Positions 8,479-16,731 of a stretch of DNA of 64,000 nucleotides are shown here, piece after piece. Numbering within the stretch: position 1 is the stretch's first letter; each line of letters starts with the position of its first letter. The notes below the pieces were generated by a model. It did not search any database. It saw only the letters and a program-made list of their open reading frames with translations, and was not told where the DNA came from. The DNA comes from Candidatus Saccharibacteria bacterium UBA5150 (GTDB lineage Bacteria > Patescibacteriota > Saccharimonadia > Saccharimonadales > UBA4665), in contig DHXS01000009.1 of the NCBI GenBank assembly GCA_002413795.1, forward strand, positions 103,865 through 167,864, given 5' to 3'. The translations under genes and the position numbers were made by a program.

Positions 8479-8486
8479 AGTATACT
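8479..8486. promoter_or_regulatory. Palindromic AGTATACT shared by divergent leaderless promoters
   Basis: The eight-base palindrome reads as TATACT on both strands. On the plus strand it ends 8 bases before the tsaD ATG, and on the minus strand 9 bases before the murE-like ATG. The entire intergenic region is only 25 bases and no Shine-Dalgarno site fits for either gene, so one -10 element seems to launch two leaderless transcripts back to back. Confidence 0.55.
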
Positions 8487-8494
8487 GTAAACTG

Positions 8495-9562
8495 ATGAAA
8501 ATTTTGGGGATTGAGACCAGTTGTGACGAGACGGCTGCGGCCGTTGTCGAAGACGGCCGGCGGCTGCTGGGCAACGCTGTGGCCTCGAGCATCGACCTGC
8601 ATATTAAATATGGCGGCGTGGTGCCCGAAATTGCCGCCCGCAGCCATATCGAGGTTATTATGCCAGTGATCCGGCAGGCCTTGGACGATGCCAAGTGCGG
8701 CTGGGATGATATTGACGGCATTGCTGTCACTTACGGCGCCGGGCTGGGCGGCAGCCTGCTGATAGGTGTTATGACCGCCCGGACGCTGGCCATTGCCCTG
8801 GATAAGCCGCTGTACGCCATAAACCACGTCGAGGCGCACGTTTACGCCAACTTCCTGACCGAGACTTCCCTGCCCGGCTACGCCATGCCGGCCGCCCAGC
8901 CCGAGTTCCCCCTGTCAGCTATTATTGTTTCCGGCGGCCATAGCCAGCTGGTGCTGTTTCGGGGCCACTTTGATTACACCGTTCTCGGCCAAACCCAAGA
9001 TGACGCCATCGGCGAGGCCTTTGATAAAGTCGCCAAAATGCTCGGTCTTCCCTACCCTGGCGGTCCTTCGGTGGCCAAAGCGGCCGCCAGGGGCAATCCG
9101 CAAGCCTTCAAACTACCTAAAGCCAAGATGGGCAAGTACGACTTCAGCTTCTCGGGCCTCAAGACGGCCGTTTTACGCCTGGCCCAAGCCCAGATTGGGG
9201 AGAGTTATGATTTCCCCTCCATAAAGCTGCCTGGGCACCTGTCTGAAGCCCAGAAGGCCGACATCGCGGCCAGCTTCCAGCGTGTGGCGATTGAAACTAT
9301 AGTCGACAAGGCCAAACTGGCTTACGAAGAGTTCAGCCCTAAAAGCGTGGTTATCGCCGGCGGTGTGGCCGCCAGCCAGGAGCTAAGGCGCCAATTAACA
9401 GAGGCGCTGAGCAGCGTAAGCGTGCCTATCGAGTATCCGGATCTAAAGCTCTGCACCGACAACGGCGCCATGGTCGCCGCTTTGGGGTGCTTCAAGGCCC
9501 GGGCCGGCCAGCCGACGGCCGACCCCTACTCCCTGTCCATCGACCCCGATTTAGCGATGTAG
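8495..9562 (+). CDS. tsaD: tRNA N6-adenosine threonylcarbamoyltransferase TsaD
   Basis: A 355-residue member of the Kae1/TsaD/YgjD family. It transfers the threonylcarbamoyl group to A37 of ANN-decoding tRNAs together with TsaB, TsaC and TsaE (not in the window). Visible marks are the N-terminal ILGIETSCDETAAAVV, the metal-binding HVEAH (His111 and His115), SGGHSQLVL, and VIAGGVAAS plus CTDNGAM near the C-terminus with the final metal-ligand Asp. The length is typical. There is no Shine-Dalgarno site; TATACT lies 8 bases upstream of the ATG. Confidence 0.97.
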   Translation: MKILGIETSCDETAAAVVEDGRRLLGNAVASSIDLHIKYGGVVPEIAARSHIEVIMPVIRQALDDAKCGWDDIDGIAVTYGAGLGGSLLIGVMTARTLAIALDKPLYAINHVEAHVYANFLTETSLPGYAMPAAQPEFPLSAIIVSGGHSQLVLFRGHFDYTVLGQTQDDAIGEAFDKVAKMLGLPYPGGPSVAKAAARGNPQAFKLPKAKMGKYDFSFSGLKTAVLRLAQAQIGESYDFPSIKLPGHLSEAQKADIAASFQRVAIETIVDKAKLAYEEFSPKSVVIAGGVAASQELRRQLTEALSSVSVPIEYPDLKLCTDNGAMVAALGCFKARAGQPTADPYSLSIDPDLAM

Positions 9563-9604
9563 TTTGCTTTTTGTTCGCCGTTTAAGATTCCTTACAGAGG
9601 TGGT

Positions 9605-12250
9605 ATGATGTCTGGTATGAAGTTGCCGAAGGTGTACGAGGCAGGCAAGTACGAAGCCGATATTTATGCCCTCTGGGAGAAGAGCGGGATATTTACGGCC
9701 GACCCCAAGAGCAAGAAGGAACACTTCTCAATCGCCATGCCGCCGCCCAACGAGACCGGCACCCTGCACATCGGTCACGCCTTGTTTATCACTCTTCAGG
9801 ATATAATGGCCCGCCACGCCCGCCAACAGGGGAAAGACGTGCTGTGGCTGCCCGGCACCGACCACGCCGCCATCGCCACCAACGCCGTCATGGAACGCAC
9901 CTTGGCCGAACAGGGAACCGACAAGCATGCCATCGGCCGCGAGGAGTTCCTAAAGCGTACTGTGGAGTTCGTCGGCAACAGCCGCGAAACCATTAACACC
10001 CAGATCCGGGCCATGGGCGCCAGCGTTGACTGGACGCGGGCCCGTTACACGCTCGATGACACCCTGAATCGCGCCGTCAACGAAGTCTTCGTTAAAATGT
10101 ATAACGACGGCCTGATTTACAGGGGTCACCGCATCGTAAACTGGGACCCCAATTTAGAGACCAACATCTCCGATGACGAGGTCGACCACGTAGAAGAGAA
10201 GGGCAAGTTTTACACCTTTAAATACGGTCCGTTCGAGATCGGCACCGCCCGGCCGGAAACCAAGTTCGGCGACAAATACGTCGTTATGCACCCCGATGAC
10301 AAGCGCTACGCCAAGTACAAGCACGGCGACACCTTTGAAGCCGAGTGGATCAACGGCAAGGTAACGGCCACGGTTATCAAAGACGAAGCCGCCGATCCTA
10401 AGTTTGGCACCGGTGTTATGACCATCACGCCGTGGCACGACCAGACCGACTTTGACATTGCCGAACGCCACAAACTCGACAGGGAACAGATAATTGACTT
10501 TCACGGGAAACTGCTGGCGATTGCCGGCGAGTTTGAGGGCCTGGCTATTGCCGAAGCCCGACCCAAGATTGTCGAGAAGCTGAAAGGGAAGGGGTTGCTG
10601 GTCAAGATCGACGAAAATTACACCCACAACATCGCCATTAACAGCCGCGGCAAAGGCGTTATAGAGCCCCAGATCCGCCTGCAGTGGTTCGTGGACGTCA
10701 ACAAACCGGCAGTGCAGTGGAAAGGTAAAAAACTAAGCCTGAAAGAAGTTATGCAGGCTGTTATTCACGATGGCGACATCAAGATTATTCCCCAGCGCTT
10801 CGAAAAGATTTACTTCCACTGGATCGACAACCTGCGCGACTGGTGCATCAGTCGCCAGATCTGGTGGGGGCACCGCGTGCCGGTCTGGTATCGCACCGAT
10901 ACCGACGGCCGCGAAGAGACTTACGCGGGCGTACTGCCACCAACCGACCACAGCGAGGGTTGGCACGACTGGCAGCAGGATCCCGACACGCTGGATACCT
11001 GGTTCAGCTCGGCCCTGTGGACTTGGAGCACCCTGCTGGATCCCAAGCTGGCCGCCGATTATTCGCTAACGCTGGAAGACCTGCTGAAACAGAGCGAGGA
11101 CTTCCAAACCTACCACCCGACAACCGTGCTGGAAACCGGCTGGGACATTCTGTTTTTTTGGGTCATCCGCATGATCCTGGCCACCACTTATGCCACCGGC
11201 CAAGTGCCGTTTAAGACTATTTATCTGCACGGGCTGGTGCGGACCGAGAACGGTAAAAAGATGAGCAAGAGCCACCCCGAAACCATTATTGACCCGCTGG
11301 AAATTATCCCGCAGTACGGCACCGACGCCCTGCGGTTCGCGGTCATCCAGAATACCTCGCCGGGCAACGACCAGCGCCTGGGCCTGACCAAAATTATCAC
11401 CAACCGTAACTTCGCTAACAAGATCTGGAATATCGCCCGCTATATCGAAGATACCATCGGTGACGCACCGGAAAGGGCAGGGGCCAAACCGTCCACCGCC
11501 GCCGACCATTGGGTATTGAGTAAATTACAACAGACACAGGAAAAAATCGGCGCCGATTTGGATAATTTCCGCTTCGGGGAAGCCTACGACCGGCTTTACC
11601 ATTTCATCTGGGACGACCTGGCGGACTGGTATATCGAAGCCAGCAAGGCCGAGCCCAACAAGCCGCTGTTGGCCTATTTGCTGGAGCAGGTTCTGACCCT
11701 GGCCCACCCGTTCGCGCCTTTCCTGACCGAGACCATCTGGCAGACCCTGGCGTGGGAAGAAGATTCGATTTTGGCCGCCCGCCAGCTATCCAAAATTATG
11801 GACAGCGACAAGCGCCAGGCCGCCGATTTCACCGAGATCCAGGCCATCGTAACGGAGGCCAGATACATCACCAAGGCCCTGAAGGTGGCCAGCGCCACGC
11901 TGTATTACACCGATGTGCCGTTCCTGCGTGACAACGCCGCCACCATCAAGCGATTGACGCGGTTGCAGGCCGTTACGGAGGTCCGGGACGGCAACGGCGT
12001 CTACTTAACCAGCACCAAGCATAGGGCCTGGCTGGACATCGACAAAGGCACGGCCCGGGCCTACGCTAAAGAGCTTGACGCTAAGCTCCAGCAACAGGCC
12101 GCGACCATCAAACAGCTGGAAAGCCGCCTGGGCAACAAAGAATACGTTCAGAACGCCCCTAAAGCGGTCGTGGAGCAAACCAAAGACCAGCTCAAGGCCG
12201 CGCAAGAGCTTAAGGCTTCCCTGGAAGCCGAGGTTCGCCGTTTTCAATAG
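9605..12250 (+). CDS. valS: Valyl-tRNA synthetase
   Basis: An 881-residue class I synthetase that charges tRNA-Val and edits Thr. The HIGH motif (GTLHIGHAL, about 55-58), the CP1 editing domain with GTARPETKFGD and its Asp-rich end (TPWHDQTDFDIAERH), KMSKSHP at about 552, an anticodon-binding domain, and a C-terminal coiled-coil arm (about 815-881) as in bacterial ValS are all present. The N-terminus is ambiguous: ATG codons at 9605, 9608 and 9617 follow an AGAGGTGG site (about 9595-9602), and spacing favours 9608 or 9617 over 9605. It ends just before a 28-base palindrome shared with the convergent XRE-HAD gene. Confidence 0.97.
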   Translation: MMSGMKLPKVYEAGKYEADIYALWEKSGIFTADPKSKKEHFSIAMPPPNETGTLHIGHALFITLQDIMARHARQQGKDVLWLPGTDHAAIATNAVMERTLAEQGTDKHAIGREEFLKRTVEFVGNSRETINTQIRAMGASVDWTRARYTLDDTLNRAVNEVFVKMYNDGLIYRGHRIVNWDPNLETNISDDEVDHVEEKGKFYTFKYGPFEIGTARPETKFGDKYVVMHPDDKRYAKYKHGDTFEAEWINGKVTATVIKDEAADPKFGTGVMTITPWHDQTDFDIAERHKLDREQIIDFHGKLLAIAGEFEGLAIAEARPKIVEKLKGKGLLVKIDENYTHNIAINSRGKGVIEPQIRLQWFVDVNKPAVQWKGKKLSLKEVMQAVIHDGDIKIIPQRFEKIYFHWIDNLRDWCISRQIWWGHRVPVWYRTDTDGREETYAGVLPPTDHSEGWHDWQQDPDTLDTWFSSALWTWSTLLDPKLAADYSLTLEDLLKQSEDFQTYHPTTVLETGWDILFFWVIRMILATTYATGQVPFKTIYLHGLVRTENGKKMSKSHPETIIDPLEIIPQYGTDALRFAVIQNTSPGNDQRLGLTKIITNRNFANKIWNIARYIEDTIGDAPERAGAKPSTAADHWVLSKLQQTQEKIGADLDNFRFGEAYDRLYHFIWDDLADWYIEASKAEPNKPLLAYLLEQVLTLAHPFAPFLTETIWQTLAWEEDSILAARQLSKIMDSDKRQAADFTEIQAIVTEARYITKALKVASATLYYTDVPFLRDNAATIKRLTRLQAVTEVRDGNGVYLTSTKHRAWLDIDKGTARAYAKELDAKLQQQAATIKQLESRLGNKEYVQNAPKAVVEQTKDQLKAAQELKASLEAEVRRFQ

Positions 12251-12279
12251 ATACGGCTACCTACTTTTTGCCAACTTTC

Positions 12280-12307
12280 GATTATTATAAAAATTTTTAT
12301 AATAATC
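12280..12307. repeat. 28-base perfect AT-rich palindrome between convergent genes
   Basis: Two 14-base arms with no loop; the centre lies between 12293 and 12294. It sits in the 73-base gap between the ends of valS (plus) and the XRE-HAD gene (minus). As RNA it would form a weak A/U hairpin with U-rich sequence on both strands, so a bidirectional terminator is the simplest reading. A dimeric protein-binding site is the alternative. Confidence 0.6.
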
Positions 12308-12323
12308 AGAAGTGCGCCATTCC

Positions 12324-13169
12324 TTATGTAGCTGGTTCCAGGGCTTCGCGGGCCTGCGCAACCGACTCTTCAGTCCGGGCATCATCGAAGGACAGCACGT
12401 TCCAGCCGAGGCGCTCAGCGCCCATCAGGTTAGCGCGATCGTCATCGATCAGCAGGATTTCGGCGGCCGGCACACCGGCTTTTTGTTGGGCGATTTCGTA
12501 CATCTTAAGTTCCGGTTTGATGGCCGCTACCTCTGAAGAATCGATGATGGCGTCGTAGGGTAGGTTGGGTAATTTGCCGCCCCGGATCATGCCGGCGACC
12601 AGGCCGGGCATGCTGTTGGTCATCAGGCCTACTTTGTAGCGTTCGGCCGCCCATTTGAGCAGTTCCTGCATTTCGGCAACCGGCTCTACGGCCTCCAGGT
12701 AATAATCCTGCCAGTTGACCTTGTCAATTCCAAGCTGTTTGGCCAGCTCGACATTGAAGTCGCTGATGCTCATGACTCCCCGATTGGTCTCCTCGCTGTG
12801 GTGCCAGAAAGCCGACTCTATGACGTCCGGCCGAACACCGGTGTCGGCGGCCAGTTTGGTAAAAGCCCGCTGGAAAAAATGCACCAGACAGCCGTTAACA
12901 TCAAAGTAAATAAAGCCGGCCCCGGTTTTGGTCTTGTGCAGTTTGCGGTTGGTCCTAACAGGGAGTTGGCCTACCAATTCGTCCAGGCCGACACCCAGGG
13001 CGCCGGCAATGGCCTGGATCGTGAAAATCGAGGGCGCCTTGATGGCGCCGCGCTCGATCTTCGTCAAGGTCGAGAAGCTCAGGTTGGCCCGTTGGCACAA
13101 TTGCTGCTGCGTTAAACCGGCCGCTTGCCGCGCCGCTTGCAATTGTTTGCCCAACCCCCTCTCATCCAT
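12324..13169 (-). CDS. XRE-type HTH fused to a HAD-superfamily hydrolase domain
   Basis: A 281-residue fusion. Residues about 7-62 are an XRE helix-turn-helix (LGKQLQAARQAAGLTQQQL, then KIERG). Residues about 85-281 are a HAD fold: motif I FDVNGCLV (about 88-95), motif II GLMTNSM, motif III Lys in AAIKPELKMY and motif IV ILLIDDDRANL, with a helical cap between I and II. Motif I reads DxN instead of the phosphatase DxD, so the second Asp is lost and ordinary phosphatase chemistry may be weakened or changed. A sensor-type regulator that binds a small phosphorylated ligand is conceivable (inference). TATCAT (13176-13181, minus) ends 6 bases before the ATG without a Shine-Dalgarno site. No other gene shares the transcript. 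Confidence 0.82.
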   Translation of the reverse strand: MDERGLGKQLQAARQAAGLTQQQLCQRANLSFSTLTKIERGAIKAPSIFTIQAIAGALGVGLDELVGQLPVRTNRKLHKTKTGAGFIYFDVNGCLVHFFQRAFTKLAADTGVRPDVIESAFWHHSEETNRGVMSISDFNVELAKQLGIDKVNWQDYYLEAVEPVAEMQELLKWAAERYKVGLMTNSMPGLVAGMIRGGKLPNLPYDAIIDSSEVAAIKPELKMYEIAQQKAGVPAAEILLIDDDRANLMGAERLGWNVLSFDDARTEESVAQAREALEPAT

Positions 13170-13228
13170 AGCCGTATGATACCAGCCAAACAGCTGAAAA
13201 CCAAGCCGGGAATAGCACTAAATGGCTA

Positions 13229-13405
13229 TTAAATATTGAGGATGTAGACCAGGATGGTGTAGAAAACGATGGTCGATATAAAGAAGACCACAGCCGTCAG
13301 AATAACGTTATTTTCGGTGTTGCCGTAGCCGATACGGCGGCTCATTTTGGAATAAACCCACGCCGCCAGGCCGGCCCCAAAGAACAGAGAGAAAAGCAGG
13401 TTCAT
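13229..13405 (-). CDS. Small two-helix membrane protein (58 aa)
   Basis: A 58-residue ORF starting MNLLFSLFFGAGLAAWVYSK and ending VFYTILVYILNI. It has two hydrophobic helices joined by a short basic/polar loop (SRRIGYGNTENN), giving a hairpin in the membrane. I do not recognise a named family. Support that it is real: a TACAAT hexamer (13412-13417, minus) ends exactly 6 bases before the ATG, the same arrangement as other leaderless genes here, and there is no competing ORF. It lies between the XRE-HAD and HIT genes, all three on the minus strand with individual -10 boxes. Confidence 0.7.
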   Translation of the reverse strand: MNLLFSLFFGAGLAAWVYSKMSRRIGYGNTENNVILTAVVFFISTIVFYTILVYILNI

Positions 13406-13419
13406 GCGTTTATTGTAGC

Positions 13420-13812
13420 TTAAAAGGCCAGCTTCTTGGCCATCTCGGCCAGGGCGGCGTGATCGGGCTCGGCGTTCGGATCAGCCGGGGCCCTGAATTG
13501 CTCTATAGTGTCAAAGGGAAAGACATGAACGTGGACATGCGGCACCTCTTCACCTATGACCTGTTCGCCGACGTATTTCCGGCCCAGCACTTCACGAATA
13601 CGCAAGGCTACCCTCTTAACTGCTGCCATTAAGGCCTGATAATCCTCATCTTCGAGATCCCAAAGAAATTCTATCTGTTTTTTGGTTATTACAAGGGTAT
13701 GGCCCGGCTGCTTAGGGTGGATATCCAAAAAGGCCAGTGTTTTGTCGTCTTCGTAAACTTTGTGACAGGGGATTTCGCCCTTCACGATCTTGGTGAAAAT
13801 GCTGTCTTGCAT
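13420..13812 (-). CDS. HIT-family nucleotide-binding protein
   Basis: A 130-residue histidine-triad protein, a family of nucleotide hydrolases/transferases acting on adenosine phosphoramidates and related compounds in the cytoplasm. The triad HVHVHVF is at about 100, preceded by FTKIVKGEIPCHKVYEDD and LAFLDIHPKQPGHTLVI at the N-terminus. The start was set at 13812 (MQDSIFTKIV) because a TATACT hexamer (13820-13825, minus) ends 7 bases before it; an ATG nine codons upstream would place the start inside the promoter. No Shine-Dalgarno site. Confidence 0.92.
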   Translation of the reverse strand: MQDSIFTKIVKGEIPCHKVYEDDKTLAFLDIHPKQPGHTLVITKKQIEFLWDLEDEDYQALMAAVKRVALRIREVLGRKYVGEQVIGEEVPHVHVHVFPFDTIEQFRAPADPNAEPDHAALAEMAKKLAF

Positions 13813-13853
13813 AGCCTTAAGTATAGCGGGGCAGGGCAAGGATTATTAAATTG

Positions 13854-13869
13854 TCATTAAGTTTAATGA
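13854..13869. repeat. Inverted repeat TCATTAA-GT-TTAATGA in a divergent intergenic region
   Basis: Perfect 7-base arms with a 2-base centre, about 57 bases before the start of the 920-residue surface protein and about 40 bases before the HIT start. It looks like a dimeric operator but could be chance in AT-rich DNA. Confidence 0.3.
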
Positions 13870-13926
13870 TTTTCCGGTCGCTTATGCTTGCCTGGCGGGA
13901 GCGGCTGACCGATAGTCTAGGCCGTT

Positions 13927-16689
13927 ATGAGTCACGCGACATCGTCCCGGCAGTGGTGGTTGAGGCACTTTGCTTATCTGTTGGCGGCCACTATTTTATG
14001 TACCTGTCTGCTCAGCGTGGTGCTGACGCGGGCCGCCGATCCTGAACAGCATTGGGATTGGGCCCGGCCGGTCACCATGGCTATCCGCCGGGTCAGTTCA
14101 CTGGGTAGTTCGCAGAGTGAGCCGAACTTTCTTAATAATCTGGACTGCACCCTTACGACCTACCGCGTACCCGGTAGTTCTACGATGCAGACCGGCTGTT
14201 TCACGCCGACGGCTTTCGGCCTGCTGGACAGCGACAGCGATACCGTAATCTTCAACGGCACCGACGAGGGCCTGCCCCTGTTGGCACACTCCAACAACCA
14301 GGTTTTGGTCCCCTGGCCGGGCGCCCTGGATTTGGTGGTTTTAGATGCCGTCAGCACCGGCGGTTCGCGCCTTAGTATGTATAAAAATCCGCTGGAGAGC
14401 CTGCAGGACCAGCGCAACCTTCTATTGCAACTGACGGCCAAGCAACTGACCGCGCCGCCCGAACTGCAGCTGACGGACAGGGCAGGGCAGGCTTTGGTGA
14501 TTAACCCTCAGACTATCGCCTTTTCGGACGGTGGCAGCTGGCTGATAGCCGAGACGCTGGGCGGGTCATTTGTGCGTATCAACCTGGCTACGCTGGATAT
14601 GACGGCCTTTGCGCCGGCCTTTGGCGCTCAGGGTAGCCCGGCATTGCTTAAATCCCGTGTGGCCGTCAGCTCCGACGGGCGCTATGTGGCAATTGCCAAT
14701 AATGTTGCCGGCTCCTTCAAGGTTTACGATTTGACTACCTGCAGCGGCACCCCTGTTAATCTACAGCCCGAAAACTGCCAATCCTACGATTACCAGGCCT
14801 TCGCCGGGCAACAAATCCATGGCCTGCGGTCCATCCGCCACCTGCGGTTTGTGAACGACGGGTTGCTCAGTTTTGAGGTGACCACGGACAATCCCGACAA
14901 TGACGGTATTTACGAGCTGGCGCCCGCCGCCAGCATTAATTCGCTGATTGACTATCTGGGCTTAGGCGATTCCTATACGTCCGGCGAGGGAGCATTCGAC
15001 TACCGGGCCGGCACCGATACGACCGACAATACCTGCCACATTTCGGCGCGTTCCTATCCTTTACTGCTGACCGCTGATCTGTTCAGCAGCCGCGGCGGGC
15101 ATTCGGTGGCCTGTTCGGGCGCGGTAATTAATGACGTGGGCAGTACCGCCGATAGTTACCGTGGGCAGGTTCGTAATGGTCGCTCTTATAGCGACCTGCG
15201 GGACAATGATCCCGCTCTGCTGGCATCGGTTATGACCAACTTCTTGCCGGGCTATGTGGCCCAACAGCGGTTCGTCGGCCAGTACCAGCCGGGGATTATG
15301 ACGGTTTCGGTCGGCGGCAATGACATCGGCTTCGGGCAGATCCTGAAACAGTGCGTCATGCCGCACGTTAGCCGCCACCTCAACGCCAACACCTGCTTTA
15401 ATACCTATGAAGACCGTCAGGAAGTTATTAAACTGGTTGACCGGACGGTACCGCGTTGGGCGGCACTATACAAACAATTGGCGGCCAAGTCGCCGGGCGG
15501 TCGGCTCTACGTCATCGGCTACCCGAGCGTCGCGGTCGATAACGGCGACTGCGCCCTGAACGTCCACCTCAGCAAGAGCGAACTGGAGTTCTCCGAAGAG
15601 CTGGTTATTTATCTGAATGGCGCCATTAGGCAGGCGGCCGGTAAGGCCGGCATCATTTATGTGGATATCAGCCAGGCGCTGGCCGGACACCGCCTATGCG
15701 AAACGGCCAGCTACAACGTGGCCGTCAACGGCTTAACCGCCGGTACTGATGCCGGCTTATTCGGTATCGGCGTGCTCGGCGAAGAGAGTTACCATCCAAA
15801 CGCCCTGGGACAGGCACTGATCGAGCAGGCAATTCTTCAACAGACGCATAATTTGAGCGATGTAGCAGCCGTTCCGGCTACTGCTCCTGACAGCCAGGCT
15901 TTGCTGAAGGCCCCTAAGACCGGCCGGGCCGTGTACAATCGTGTTCCGGCCGCGAATCTCGCGCCCAAGGTGGTGAAAAGCGGCCAAAATGCCGCACTGA
16001 GCGCCAAGGGCAGCGACAGCGGCCTGAAATCGCACACCACTTATAATATCCGGGTGGACGGCCCGGCCGGGCCGGTCGTAGGCACCGTAGTTAGCGACAG
16101 CACGGGCGATATTGGTGGCAGTGCGATGGTACCATTGGATACTTCCGCAGGCGCACATACTATCGACTTAACGGGCGAAAACCAGGCCGGGGAGGCGGTG
16201 GATATCACCCAGCCAATCTACGTGTCGGCCAATGATAATGACCTGGATGGGGACGGCCTGCCGGACAGTACTGACTCCTGCCCGGCGGCAATCAACAGCG
16301 GGGTAGACAGCGACCGGGATGGTACTGACGATATTTGCGACGGTTTCATCGGAACGGCGGCGCCAAGCTCCGGAAATAGCGCCGGGCAAGGCTTTACGGC
16401 CGGCGCCGTCACCAGCCCGGCGGCTCCGTCGCCGGGCGGCGGCCCGGGTCCGAAAACACCGGCTGCTGTCCACAGCGCCAGCCATCCGGGCCATACTGCC
16501 GGTTCAGTTGCTACCAAGCCGGCAACCGTCCTCAAAAACAATCCTTTAACAATCCGCTCCAGATGGTCTTTGCCGGCTTACATGATTCTGGCGCTGGCTA
16601 TCTGGCTGCTGATAGTACTATCGCTCGTATTTATAGAAGCCAGGCCGCCAGCGTTTTCAATCCGGCGCGATCAGCCAGCCCGTTTATAA
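13927..16689 (+). CDS. Large surface-anchored SGNH-hydrolase protein with thrombospondin-type-3-like calcium repeats
   Basis: A 920-residue exported protein. It has an N-terminal signal or anchor helix (about 14-38), a beta-rich region with propeller-like repeats (about 60-340), then an SGNH/GDSL esterase-lipase domain: GLGDSYTSGEGA at about 345, SVGGNDIGF at about 462 and SYHPNALG at about 622 supply the Ser, Gly/Asn and His blocks. After a Cys-poor linker come Asp-rich DNDLDGDGLPDSTDSCP and DSDRDGTDDICDG (about 770-805), typical of calcium-binding TSP3 repeats, a Pro/Gly/Ala-rich stalk, and a C-terminal membrane helix (about 882-905). It probably displays an esterase on the outer face. GATAGTCT lies about 8 bases before the ATG; no Shine-Dalgarno site is seen. 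Confidence 0.85.
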   Translation: MSHATSSRQWWLRHFAYLLAATILCTCLLSVVLTRAADPEQHWDWARPVTMAIRRVSSLGSSQSEPNFLNNLDCTLTTYRVPGSSTMQTGCFTPTAFGLLDSDSDTVIFNGTDEGLPLLAHSNNQVLVPWPGALDLVVLDAVSTGGSRLSMYKNPLESLQDQRNLLLQLTAKQLTAPPELQLTDRAGQALVINPQTIAFSDGGSWLIAETLGGSFVRINLATLDMTAFAPAFGAQGSPALLKSRVAVSSDGRYVAIANNVAGSFKVYDLTTCSGTPVNLQPENCQSYDYQAFAGQQIHGLRSIRHLRFVNDGLLSFEVTTDNPDNDGIYELAPAASINSLIDYLGLGDSYTSGEGAFDYRAGTDTTDNTCHISARSYPLLLTADLFSSRGGHSVACSGAVINDVGSTADSYRGQVRNGRSYSDLRDNDPALLASVMTNFLPGYVAQQRFVGQYQPGIMTVSVGGNDIGFGQILKQCVMPHVSRHLNANTCFNTYEDRQEVIKLVDRTVPRWAALYKQLAAKSPGGRLYVIGYPSVAVDNGDCALNVHLSKSELEFSEELVIYLNGAIRQAAGKAGIIYVDISQALAGHRLCETASYNVAVNGLTAGTDAGLFGIGVLGEESYHPNALGQALIEQAILQQTHNLSDVAAVPATAPDSQALLKAPKTGRAVYNRVPAANLAPKVVKSGQNAALSAKGSDSGLKSHTTYNIRVDGPAGPVVGTVVSDSTGDIGGSAMVPLDTSAGAHTIDLTGENQAGEAVDITQPIYVSANDNDLDGDGLPDSTDSCPAAINSGVDSDRDGTDDICDGFIGTAAPSSGNSAGQGFTAGAVTSPAAPSPGGGPGPKTPAAVHSASHPGHTAGSVATKPATVLKNNPLTIRSRWSLPAYMILALAIWLLIVLSLVFIEARPPAFSIRRDQPARL

Positions 16690-16731
16690 AATATTTAACA
16701 AAAGCGGGGGGGTTCGGCTACAATGAGGCTT

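Noticed and set aside
16723..16731. ATG at 16723 as the start of the membrane protein
   Set aside because: The codon overlaps the TACAAT -10 box, so it would not be in the RNA if that promoter is used; 16732 fits the pattern better.
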